A stretch of DNA of 8,730 bases from Nitrospirota bacterium (GTDB lineage Bacteria; Nitrospinota; Nitrospinia; Nitrospinales; VA-1), in NCBI GenBank assembly GCA_003235465.1, contig QJWD01000360.1, positions 1 to 8,730 of the forward strand, written 5' to 3'. Shown here one piece after another: positions 1 to 5,729 of this stretch (position 1 is the first letter of the stretch; the number at the start of each line of letters is the position of its first letter). The position numbers and the translations under genes are program-made. The notes under the pieces were generated by a model. That model did no database searches. It had not been told where the DNA came from and worked only from the letters and a program-made list of their open reading frames with translations.

Positions 1-249
1 GACCTGGTGGCGCGGGAACTTTTGCCCGCGGCGCGGGAGGGGCTGTTGCGCATGCGCATCGATAAAGAAGACATCGACTATTACCTCGATGAGGTGATCG
101 GCCGGCGGGTGCTGTGCGGAAAGAACGGCGCGCGCTGGCAGAGGGATTTCATCGCCCGGCACGGGCCGGATTTCCGCCGCCTCACCGAAGCCTACTACGA
201 AAATCAGCGGCGCAATCTGCCGGTGTGCCTATGGGAGGTTCCTCAGTGA
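1..249 (+). CDS. GCS2-type glutamate-cysteine ligase family protein, C-terminal part
   Basis: The reading frame is already open at the left edge, so only the last 82 codons are present and the TGA at 247-249 ends the gene. The visible part has the features I know from the C-terminal end of carboxylate-amine ligases of the GCS2 family: a LLPAAREGLLRM helix, an IDYYLDEVIGRRV helix, a GKNGARWQ motif where relatives often have SGxTGAxWQ, and a closing Q-R-R-N-x-P-V segment before WEV. These enzymes join an amino group to a glutamate-type carboxylate using ATP. The catalytic domain lies outside the window, so the substrate cannot be judged. The stop overlaps the start of the next gene (GTGA), which implies one transcript and coupled translation. 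An internal GTG at position 7 is not a convincing start. The family call rests on recall of C-terminal patterns alone and is moderate. Confidence 0.65.
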   Translation, partial: DLVARELLPAAREGLLRMRIDKEDIDYYLDEVIGRRVLCGKNGARWQRDFIARHGPDFRRLTEAYYENQRRNLPVCLWEVPQ

Positions 250-1262
250 AGGTCCATGTTTTCGACCGTGTGCCCGACGGGTTTCTGGACGCCGGGTTTC
301 GGGATGTGAGCCGCGTCTTGCCCGGGCCGTCGCTCATCAGGCTCAAGGGCAGGGCCGAGCCGCCGCTGCTCATCGCAACGCTTTTGCACGGCAACGAGCC
401 GACGGGCCTGATGGCGGTGCAGAAGCTCCTGCGCTGGCACCGCGACAACGGCGAGGAACTGGCGCGCAGCCTGTTCATTTTTATCGGCAACCCGCGGGCG
501 GCGGCAGAAAACGTGCGCCGCCTCGACGAGCAGGAGGATTTCAACCGCATCTGGGACGGTGGCGGCCAGCCGGAGCATTCCATGGCGATGGAGGTTATGC
601 GGCTGGCCGGGGAGCGCGGCCTGTTCGCCAGCATCGACATCCACAACACCTCCGGTGAAAACCCGCATTACGGCTGCTTCAACATCATCGATCCCGCGTG
701 CATCCAGCTTGCGAGGCTGTTCAGCGCCAAGCTGATCTACTTCACGCGGCCCTCGGGGGTGTTTTCCAGCGCGTTTGCCCGGCACTGCCCCTCCATCACC
801 ATCGAAAGCGGCAAGCCGGAAGACCCGTACGGCCTGCCGCATGTGTTCGATTACCTTCGCCAGGTTCTGGCTCTCGACGCGGTTCCACGGGCGGGGGGAG
901 AGGAGGGGCTCGAGGTGTTTCACAGCATCGCGCGGGTGCTGGTTCCCCGGCAAAGCCGGATCGCCTTCAGCCAGAGGCAGAACGGTTATGATTTTTGTTT
1001 CATCGATCACATCGATAAGAAGAACTTTTCCGAACTGCCCGCGAACACCCTGATCGGATGGCGGCTGAACCCCGGCTTCGGGCTCTCGGTCATCGACGAA
1101 AACGGGCGCGATGTGGCGGCGGAATTCATTTCGTACGAGGGGGAGGAGATGCGGCTAAAACGCGCGGTGGTGCCCTCGATGTTCACCGAGGACGTGAACA
1201 TCGTTCACCAGGATTGCCTGGGCTACCTCATGGAGCGCTACGCCCTGCCGGAGTTCAGCTAG
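246..1262 (+). CDS. M14-type zinc deacylase (succinylglutamate desuccinylase/aspartoacylase family)
   Basis: A 338-residue protein of the zinc carboxypeptidase-like AstE/AspA family, whose members cleave an acyl or amino-acyl group from a small amide. The zinc-site motifs are clear: HGNE at 48-51 (His48 and Glu51 as ligands) and DIHN at 131-134 (His133 as third ligand). The GNPRA segment at 81-85 and DFNR at 98-101 match the family's substrate-binding stretch, and Glu187 in ITIESGKP sits where the general base is expected. A beta-rich tail of about 120 residues follows the catalytic domain. I chose the GTG at 246, which overlaps the upstream stop. The same frame is open further left, but that stretch lies inside the upstream gene and reads as low-complexity Arg/Ala sequence. 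Length and motifs look intact. Pairing with a GCS2 ligase suggests a role in making or trimming a glutamyl or other acyl-amino metabolite rather than arginine catabolism. The exact substrate is unknown. Confidence 0.88.
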   Translation: MKVHVFDRVPDGFLDAGFRDVSRVLPGPSLIRLKGRAEPPLLIATLLHGNEPTGLMAVQKLLRWHRDNGEELARSLFIFIGNPRAAAENVRRLDEQEDFNRIWDGGGQPEHSMAMEVMRLAGERGLFASIDIHNTSGENPHYGCFNIIDPACIQLARLFSAKLIYFTRPSGVFSSAFARHCPSITIESGKPEDPYGLPHVFDYLRQVLALDAVPRAGGEEGLEVFHSIARVLVPRQSRIAFSQRQNGYDFCFIDHIDKKNFSELPANTLIGWRLNPGFGLSVIDENGRDVAAEFISYEGEEMRLKRAVVPSMFTEDVNIVHQDCLGYLMERYALPEFS

Positions 1263-1277
1263 CCGCCAGACGGCTCC

Positions 1278-1394
1278 TCACCCGCTTCTGGCGAGGGCGA
1301 CGACCAGGATGAAGATGAGGGTGATGCACACGAACAGCCCCCAGTCGGTTTGCCCGAACGCAAGGACTTTTTCCATAATCCCGTCAATATCCAT
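1278..1394 (-). CDS. 38-residue single-pass membrane protein
   Basis: A short open frame that ends 15 bases from the stop of the convergent deacylase gene. It starts MDIDGIMEKVLAFGQTDWG and then runs through a strongly hydrophobic stretch (roughly residues 18-35, rich in Leu, Ile, Val and Phe) to a short ALARSG tail. This is a typical layout for a tiny inner-membrane protein with a short acidic N-terminus and a basic end. AAGGA at 1404-1408 lies 9 bases from the ATG at 1392-1394. A second in-frame ATG at 1401-1403 would give 41 residues but touches that Shine-Dalgarno, so the inner start is preferred. It lies about 90 bases downstream of the exported TPR protein on the same strand and may share its transcript. 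I know no family for it. The Shine-Dalgarno, the in-frame hydrophobic segment and the fit into an otherwise empty gap support a real gene. Confidence 0.55.
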   Translation of the reverse strand: MDIDGIMEKVLAFGQTDWGLFVCITLIFILVVALARSG

Positions 1395-1484
1395 TTCAAG
1401 CATTCCTTATTTTTATCGATGGGCGAATCGCACGGGGGCGCTTGGGTTGGCTTGGCAGGGCGGCCGCGCCCTGGTCGGGATTAA

Positions 1485-1961
1485 TCACTGGGGTAAATCG
1501 AAATCTTCCGTGCGGAAGTCGTATTTCTGGTAATAGCGGCGAAGCTCCCGCCTGGCCTCGGCGACGCCTTTGGCATTCTTGGCGGCGGCGAACAGCTGCT
1601 CCGCCCGGTGCGTGTGGATGATGGCGCTGGCGCCATCGCCGACCTGGTCGTACAGCTCGCCCGCTTCAAAGTGGGCGTCGGCGTTGTCGGGGTCGGTTTT
1701 CAGAATGCCCTCCAGGCTCGCGATCTGTTTCCGGGTGGCTTCCTCGACGGCGTTCCTGCCGGTCCTAAGCCGCGTGATTTCCTTGTCGAACAATTGCCGG
1801 ATGCTTGCGAGCAGCTTATTGTGCAACTCGTCTCCGAGTTCCTTCAGCTGCTCTTCGATGCGCCTTTCGTCGGGCGTGGGCGGCGCGTCCCCGGCGAAGG
1901 ACCGAGCGGGGACGGAGACAAAAAACACGGCGATCATCAACAGGCTGATCAACACTCGCAT
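1485..1961 (-). CDS. Exported coiled-coil/TPR-like protein
   Basis: A 158-residue protein with a clear Sec signal peptide: Arg2, a hydrophobic core over about residues 3-17, and a likely cleavage after Ser-Phe-Ala at residue 23. The mature protein is predicted to be periplasmic, with no lipobox Cys seen. Residues 31-85 are charged and helical, consistent with a coiled coil. Residues about 92-125 (starting DNADAHFEAGELYDQVGD) fit one tetratricopeptide repeat, and a helical RREL-RRYY segment follows. The start at 1961 is supported by GAGG seven bases upstream. TPR units usually bind partner proteins; no enzyme motif is visible and the partner is unknown. The gene is divergent from the cyclophilin gene, and a small membrane protein follows on the same strand. 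Gene reality is well supported; function is not. Confidence 0.8.
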   Translation of the reverse strand: MRVLISLLMIAVFFVSVPARSFAGDAPPTPDERRIEEQLKELGDELHNKLLASIRQLFDKEITRLRTGRNAVEEATRKQIASLEGILKTDPDNADAHFEAGELYDQVGDGASAIIHTHRAEQLFAAAKNAKGVAEARRELRRYYQKYDFRTEDFDLPQ

Positions 1962-2089
1962 CGGGCTACCTCAGCTAAATACAGAATCGGATCACGCCTT
2001 GAGAATATCGCAGTTCCAAAGACGGAAGCAAGGATCAAATTTGCCCCTACAGGCTCCATGCTGTCCATTGACGTCCAGCGGCGGTGGCG

Positions 2090-2107
2090 CTGTGACCCCC
2101 GTCACAG
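2090..2107. promoter_or_regulatory. CRP/FNR-type operator candidate (TGTGA-N6-TCACA)
   Basis: CTGTGAC (2090-2096) and GTCACAG (2101-2107) form a perfect 7-base inverted repeat around CCCC. The core TGTGA-N6-TCACA matches the classical CRP half-sites exactly. Its centre lies about 37 bases upstream of the start point predicted from the -10 box at 2123-2128. The site therefore overlaps the -35 position, slightly closer than the usual class II placement near -41.5, and could activate or repress. It also lies in the region shared with the divergent TPR gene. As an RNA hairpin it lacks an immediate U-tract, so an operator is more likely than a terminator. Confidence 0.55.
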
Positions 2108-2119
2108 ATTAATTTTGTG

Positions 2120-2128
2120 TGGTATGAT
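2120..2128 (+). promoter_or_regulatory. Extended -10 promoter element upstream of the cyclophilin gene
   Basis: TGG followed by TATGAT (hexamer 2123-2128) matches an extended -10 (TGn plus five of six TATAAT bases). No good -35 is present at the proper spacing; that place is taken by the CRP-like palindrome. This fits a promoter that depends on a CRP-family protein. The predicted start point near 2135 gives a leader of about 110 bases before the ATG at 2245. Confidence 0.45.
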
Positions 2129-2244
2129 TCACAGCCGGGGGTTGCCCCGGCGTTTTTCAATTCCGGACCACGATCAAGCCCTTTTTGCCTCCATCACGGA
2201 CGGCGGGCCAGAGAACATTCATTCATCACCGAAGGAGCGAACCC

Positions 2245-2787
<543 letters not shown>

Positions 2788-2799
2788 GGCGGCTTTCGG

Positions 2800-3186
2800 T
2801 TAAAGGGTTTCGATGCCGAAGAACTCGAGGAAGGACACCGCCGCCCAGATGCCGATGCTGGCGAAGAAGCCGAGGGCGATGGCTGAGAAGATGAACAGGC
2901 CGATGAGCTTGAGAAACTTCACAATCTTCTTGTAGGGCATGGCGGTTTCTCCGGAGAACCCCGCGGTGCGGATCTCCGTCATTTTGTCTGAAATCTGAAT
3001 GACCTCCCGCAGGGCGGATTCGGCGGTGGCGGGTTGATCCGTGCCCGCCGGCCGGGCGGCCATTGCCCGCCTGAGTGCGCCCGCCGTGCGGCGCGAAATC
3101 GTCCACGCGCCCTTGACGCCTTCCCAGGGCGTGTGTGGGTTTTTCAACAGCCTAAACGGGTGTTCTTTGGTCGCCTTCAGCCCCAT
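2800..3186 (-). CDS. Unrecognised 128-residue protein with C-terminal membrane segment
   Basis: I do not recognise a family. The N-terminal third is basic (KATKEHPFRLLKNPHTPWEG and RRTAGALRRAMAAR), a low-complexity Ala/Pro/Thr linker lies near residues 44-57, and a helical stretch ESALREVIQISDKM precedes the hydrophobic segment at about residues 89-122, followed by a short EFFGIETL tail. This could be one long transmembrane helix or a tight hairpin, with the basic N-terminal part in the cytosol. GGGGAGG at 3196-3202 sits nine bases from the ATG at 3184-3186. An upstream in-frame ATG at 3225 has only a distant GAGG and adds an Arg-rich stretch across an intergenic hairpin, so it was rejected. 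The gene stands alone between a convergent cyclophilin gene and a gene-free region with its own likely promoter. Function is unknown. Confidence 0.7.
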   Translation of the reverse strand: MGLKATKEHPFRLLKNPHTPWEGVKGAWTISRRTAGALRRAMAARPAGTDQPATAESALREVIQISDKMTEIRTAGFSGETAMPYKKIVKFLKLIGLFIFSAIALGFFASIGIWAAVSFLEFFGIETL

Positions 3187-3195
3187 TCGGAGTCG

Positions 3196-3220
3196 CCTCC
3201 CCAAGCCCCGCCCAAGGGGC
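3196..3220 (-). promoter_or_regulatory. Shine-Dalgarno with adjacent hairpin in the leader of the 128-residue protein
   Basis: GGGGAGG (3196-3202) is the ribosome binding site that fixes the start at 3186. Just upstream in the transcript, GCCCC (3216-3220) can pair with GGGGC (3205-3209) around a six-base loop. The same GCCCC run could instead pair with the GGGG of the Shine-Dalgarno. The two pairings exclude each other, so translation could be modulated, but in GC-rich DNA this may be chance. Confidence 0.35.
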
Positions 3221-3245
3221 CGCATCAGATTTACAATACCCTCAG

Positions 3246-3251
3246 ATAATA
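3246..3251 (-). promoter_or_regulatory. Possible -10 box for the 128-residue protein gene
   Basis: On the minus strand the bases read TATTAT, five of six matches to TATAAT. An A-rich tract (AAAAAAGAATAAAATT) lies just upstream and could act as an UP-like element. No clear -35 is present. The predicted start point near 3239 would give a leader of about 50 bases that contains the hairpin described above. Confidence 0.35.
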
Positions 3252-3330
3252 GCCAATTTTATTCTTTTTTGCATGAGAATTCCGCAAGAAAATGAGCGGG
3301 TTTTTTGTCACGGGGGGCAGCTTTTCCGGG

Positions 3331-3351
3331 CCGATTCGCGCGCCGAATCGG
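3331..3351. repeat. Perfect 8-base inverted repeat
   Basis: CCGATTCG (3331-3338) and CGAATCGG (3344-3351) flank CGCGC. There is no U-tract on either side in either direction, so it is not a standard terminator. It lies about 150 bases from each neighbouring minus-strand gene. It could be a protein-binding site, a transcript-stabilising hairpin, or a copy of a dispersed genomic palindrome. Confidence 0.5.
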
Positions 3352-3471
3352 GGGGAGAAACGGCACTATATGCACAGGAAAAGTTGATCTGGTTGTGGGG
3401 CCCGGTGATAAATGCGGAAGGAAAACCTGAAATGGTTGCAGAGGGATGAGGCCGGCTTTTGCCCTCGGCTT

Positions 3472-3494
3472 GGGGCTCGCCTGGAGCGAACCCC
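3472..3494 (-). other. Hairpin just downstream of the prepilin stop
   Basis: GGGGCTCGC (3472-3480) and GCGAACCCC (3486-3494) can form a 9-base-pair stem with one G-U pair in the minus-strand transcript, closed by a five-base loop. It begins 8 bases past the prepilin stop, a usual place for a transcript end. No run of U follows, so it is at best a weak intrinsic terminator or a 3' stabilising structure. Confidence 0.4.
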
Positions 3495-3502
3495 ACCGGC
3501 GC

Positions 3503-3967
3503 TTAGCTCAGGTTGCCGCTGGAGTTGATGGTGTGGGTGGTGTCGCCCAGGGTGTGGCGGGCGGTGGCCTGGAAGGCCTCATGGGTGCCGTCGATGATGG
3601 TGAGTTCGATATCCGAGCGCTTTTTAAAGTTAAACGGCCGGTCGCTGACAATTTCCAGGGTGCATTCGCTGAGGGACGTGGTGCCGCCCTTGGCCCTGGC
3701 GGTGAAAATGTCTGCGCTCATGGCGGATTCGAAATCCATGCCGGCGGCGCTTCCCGAGCCCCCCGAATTGTTTATCTCAGAGGCCCAGAAGTGCTTGCAC
3801 GCGTCATGCACCCCTTTCAGGCTGTTTTCGGCGAGATAATCAAAATAGACGTTCTTGAACGGGCTGGTCTTGGGATGCATGAGGATGCCGATGATGGCGA
3901 GAGCGATGAGGATGCCGATCAGCGTGCCGCCGCGGCAATTTTTCAGATATCGGAGAATTCCCGCCAT
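3503..3967 (-). CDS. Type IV prepilin-like protein lacking the conserved Glu5
   Basis: A 154-residue protein whose N-terminus matches a class III (type IV pilin/pseudopilin) signal: a short basic leader MAGILRYLKNCRG, then GTLIGILIALAIIGILM, which lines up with the usual FTLIE-x-hydrophobic-AIIGIL helix. A prepilin peptidase would be expected to cut after Gly13. Residue +1 is Gly rather than Phe, and residue +5 is Gly18 where nearly all pilins have Glu. The globular part has two cysteines (Cys57 and Cys102) that could form a disulfide, and a Gly/Ser-rich stretch at 68-76. AGGAG at 3974-3978, six bases from the ATG at 3965-3967, fixes the start; the 33 upstream in-frame codons lie in an AT-rich promoter-like region. 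No other pilus gene is nearby. It could be a minor pilin, a secretion pseudopilin or a sensor that borrows the pilin helix. Function is unknown. Confidence 0.75.
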   Translation of the reverse strand: MAGILRYLKNCRGGTLIGILIALAIIGILMHPKTSPFKNVYFDYLAENSLKGVHDACKHFWASEINNSGGSGSAAGMDFESAMSADIFTARAKGGTTSLSECTLEIVSDRPFNFKKRSDIELTIIDGTHEAFQATARHTLGDTTHTINSSGNLS

Positions 3968-4268
3968 GCCTTGCTCCTGTTGTTTGCCCGATGGGTGGTA
4001 ACGACGAATGATCTCAATATCTATATTATAAACGATATTGTTCGCCGTGGAGCCCCGGCCGGCCATATTTTACGCAATTGTAATAAATAACACCTGATGT
4101 GGCCAACCTGGTCATGAAGGTGAATATTTATGCAAAATTAACTATAAATATGATAGTATTTAAGAAGGTGGGTTCCGGATTTTTGCCGCGCCATTAGCCA
4201 ATGTGTTTGACTTTAAGGCGGTTCCCGGGACGGCCGGTGGGTTAGGGAATATTTTCATTAGGAGCTCC
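3968..4268. promoter_or_regulatory. AT-rich divergent regulatory region between prepilin and winged-helix genes
   Basis: About 300 bases separate the two divergent starts, and much of it (about 4000-4170) is far richer in A and T than the genes on either side. It contains a perfect minus-strand -10 box within an inverted repeat (4015-4040) and weaker plus-strand -10-like boxes, TATAAA (4143-4148) and TATGAT (4149-4154). The arrangement is typical of a regulator next to its target. The plus-strand boxes lack a good -35. Confidence 0.45.
4015..4040 (-). promoter_or_regulatory. Inverted repeat enclosing a TATAAT -10 box (candidate operator/promoter of the prepilin gene)
   Basis: CAATATC (4015-4021) and GATATTG (4034-4040) form a perfect 7-base inverted repeat with a 12-base spacer. 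The spacer contains TATAAT on the minus strand (4025-4030), placed to give a start point near 4018 and a leader of about 50 bases for the prepilin gene. The -35 position is poor. A dimeric repressor bound here would cover the promoter. The neighbouring winged-helix protein is an obvious candidate to bind it, by inference only. Confidence 0.45.
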
Positions 4269-4700
4269 ATGAACGCGTATTCTATGAACAAAAGCCTGAA
4301 GTACAACCAGGAGCAGCGGCGGGAATACCTCAATATGACCGACCGGATCGGCATGAACTGGATGAAGGTCTTCGAGGGCCAGGCCGAATTTTATTCCGCC
4401 GATTACTGGGATCTGTTGACGGGCATCTGGCGCGCCGGCGGCCCGGTGCGCAAAACCGACGCGACGCGCCTGATGAAGGGCCTGAAAAGCGCGCAGACCG
4501 CCGGCAAATACGTCGACGCCGCCATCAAGTACCGTTTGCTTTTGGAAAGCGAAAATCCGAAGGACGCCCGCTCGCGGGTGGTGGAACTCTCGCCTGAAAT
4601 GAAGTCAAAGCTGGATGAGTTTTTCGATCTGGCTGTCGCGGAGCTCAGGCGCTCGCACAAGTTCCTGCAATCGAAGGGGCCGCTTCCCGAAGAGCCTTGA
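4269..4700 (+). CDS. MarR-like winged-helix transcriptional regulator
   Basis: A 143-residue protein with the outline of a MarR-type winged-helix DNA-binding protein. Residues about 47-57 (WDLLTGIWRAG) form a first helix. PVRKTDATRLMKGLKSAQTA (59-78) and the following helix fit a helix-turn-helix. The stretch from LLLESENPKDARSRVVEL to SPEM (90-111) has the D-x-R-S-R-x-V-x-L-S/T-P wing pattern of the family, followed by a dimerisation helix. The N-terminal 40 residues are polar and helical. The ATG at 4269 follows AGGAG (4260-4264) with a short four-base gap; an in-frame ATG at 4284 is possible. The upstream in-frame ATG at 4203 lacks a Shine-Dalgarno. It is divergent from the prepilin gene and convergent with the epimerase gene, with six bases between those stops. 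It probably binds the shared intergenic region. The ligand is unknown. Confidence 0.72.
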   Translation: MNAYSMNKSLKYNQEQRREYLNMTDRIGMNWMKVFEGQAEFYSADYWDLLTGIWRAGGPVRKTDATRLMKGLKSAQTAGKYVDAAIKYRLLLESENPKDARSRVVELSPEMKSKLDEFFDLAVAELRRSHKFLQSKGPLPEEP

Positions 4701-4706
4701 CCCCCG

Positions 4707-5627
4707 TTAGCGCCGGGCGCGGAAATAATCGAAGGTTTGTCTTAGGCCTTCTTCCAGCGACATCCTTGGGCGCCAGCCCAGGGCGCGCTCCAGCTTCCCG
4801 CCGTCGATCACGCTGCGCAATTGTTCCCCCAGGCGGCTCGGCCGGTACTCCCGCCTGATCCCGTTTCCCGCCAGGGCGATCAAAATCTCCGCCAGCCGGT
4901 TGATCGAGATCTCGCGTCCCGTTCCCACGTTGTAGGCGCCGGAGAGGTCGCTTTCCAGCATGGCCAGGTTGGCCTGGACAACGTCCTGCACCGCGATGAA
5001 ATCCCGCGTTTGCTCGCCGTCGCCGAAGATGACCGGCGCCTCGCCGCGTTTAAGCAGGTCGCAGAAGATCGCCACCACCCCCGCTTCTCCCTCCGGGTCC
5101 TGTCTTGGGCCGTACACATTGCTGTAGCGAAGGGCAACGGTGGACAGGCCGAAGGTTTCCCTGTAATAGGTGAGGTAGTTCTCCACCGCCAGCTTGGACA
5201 GGCCGTAAGGGCTGGTGGGTTTGCTCTTGTGCGTTTCGTCGGCGGGGAAGCTGTCCTGTTCGCCGTAGATGGCGCCGCCGGTGGAAGCAAACAGGAAGCG
5301 GCTCACCTTGTGCTCGACGGCGAGCTGCAAAAGTTTCAGCGACCCCAGGATGTTCACCTCGGCGTCGCCGACCGGGTCGGCCACCGAGTGCGTGACCGAG
5401 ATTTGCGCGGCCTGATGATTGACGGCGTCGAACTTCTCCCGCTCGAACACCGCCGCCACCGCGTCATCGAGGATGTCCAACTCGATGAACGCCGCCGTGT
5501 CGGGAACCCGTGAGCGCTGGCCGGTGCTCAGGTTGTCGAGCACCACCACGCGGTGGCCCTGCTCAAGGTAGGCGTCGACAATGTGTGAGCCGATGAAGCC
5601 GGCCCCGCCTGTGACCAGGATTTTCAT
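4707..5627 (-). CDS. SDR-family nucleotide-sugar 4-epimerase (GalE/PelX-like)
   Basis: A 306-residue extended short-chain dehydrogenase/reductase. The NAD-binding GGAGFIGSH (7-15) and Asp31 in LDNLSTG mark the Rossmann fold. HQAAQ (71-75), STGG (115-118) and the catalytic Tyr141-x3-Lys145 pair in SPYGLSKLAVEN are intact. RYSNVYGPRQ (167-176) and FGDGEQTRDFI (201-211) are the usual sugar-nucleotide-binding segments of GalE-type enzymes. The expected reaction is C4 inversion of a UDP-hexose or UDP-N-acetylhexosamine in the cytosol. It lies 98 bases downstream of pelG on the same strand. In some pseudomonads a UDP-GlcNAc C4-epimerase, PelX, is encoded with the pel genes and supplies UDP-GalNAc, so that role is likely here. 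The start has GGAG six bases upstream. A good promoter in the gap means it may also be expressed alone, for instance for LPS or other glycans. UDP-glucose as substrate cannot be excluded. Confidence 0.9.
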   Translation of the reverse strand: MKILVTGGAGFIGSHIVDAYLEQGHRVVVLDNLSTGQRSRVPDTAAFIELDILDDAVAAVFEREKFDAVNHQAAQISVTHSVADPVGDAEVNILGSLKLLQLAVEHKVSRFLFASTGGAIYGEQDSFPADETHKSKPTSPYGLSKLAVENYLTYYRETFGLSTVALRYSNVYGPRQDPEGEAGVVAIFCDLLKRGEAPVIFGDGEQTRDFIAVQDVVQANLAMLESDLSGAYNVGTGREISINRLAEILIALAGNGIRREYRPSRLGEQLRSVIDGGKLERALGWRPRMSLEEGLRQTFDYFRARR

Positions 5628-5700
5628 TTATCGCTCCGGGGTGACGAAGGGGGTTTGAACCGGCCTGGGCGTTTGGCCGCGCAGGCCGCGCGAGGTTTGC

Positions 5701-5729
5701 ATTATAACCGAAAACACCATCGCGGTCAT
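5701..5729 (-). promoter_or_regulatory. Likely sigma70-type promoter for the epimerase gene
   Basis: On the minus strand a perfect TATAAT (5701-5706) is preceded, across a 17-base spacer, by ATGACC (5724-5729), four of six matches to TTGACA. The -35 overlaps the pelG stop codon. The predicted start point is near 5694, giving a leader of about 67 bases that contains a tandem copy of GCGCGGCC. This suggests the epimerase is transcribed independently of pelF-pelG at least part of the time. Confidence 0.5.

Larger units (their letters stand above)
3187..3502. other. Gene-free stretch between the 128-residue protein and prepilin genes
   Basis: This region of about 316 bases holds no convincing gene. 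From left to right it has the leader of the minus-strand membrane protein, an AT-rich island (about 3230-3300) with a possible promoter, a perfect palindrome at 3331-3351, and a hairpin just past the prepilin stop. A plus-strand frame of 58 codons (3273-3449) exists but has no ribosome binding site. Confidence 0.6.

Noticed and set aside
1457..1472. An AGGGCG/CGCCCT hairpin between the TPR and small membrane protein genes, considered as a terminator
   Set aside because: The stem is only six base pairs and no U-tract follows in either direction, so it does not separate the two genes convincingly.
1309..1533. A 74-codon plus-strand frame after the deacylase gene
   Set aside because: It has no ribosome binding site, overlaps the better-supported small membrane protein on the other strand, and runs into the end of the TPR gene.
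3273..3449. A 58-codon plus-strand frame starting MRIPQENERV in the gene-free stretch
   Set aside because: It has no Shine-Dalgarno (the upstream bases are T-rich), crosses the perfect palindrome at 3331-3351, and shows no domain or membrane pattern. It is too weak to call without comparative data.
3446..4090. A plus-strand frame antisense to the prepilin gene
   Set aside because: The opposite strand has the prepilin signal, a good Shine-Dalgarno and a promoter-like region. This frame has none of these.
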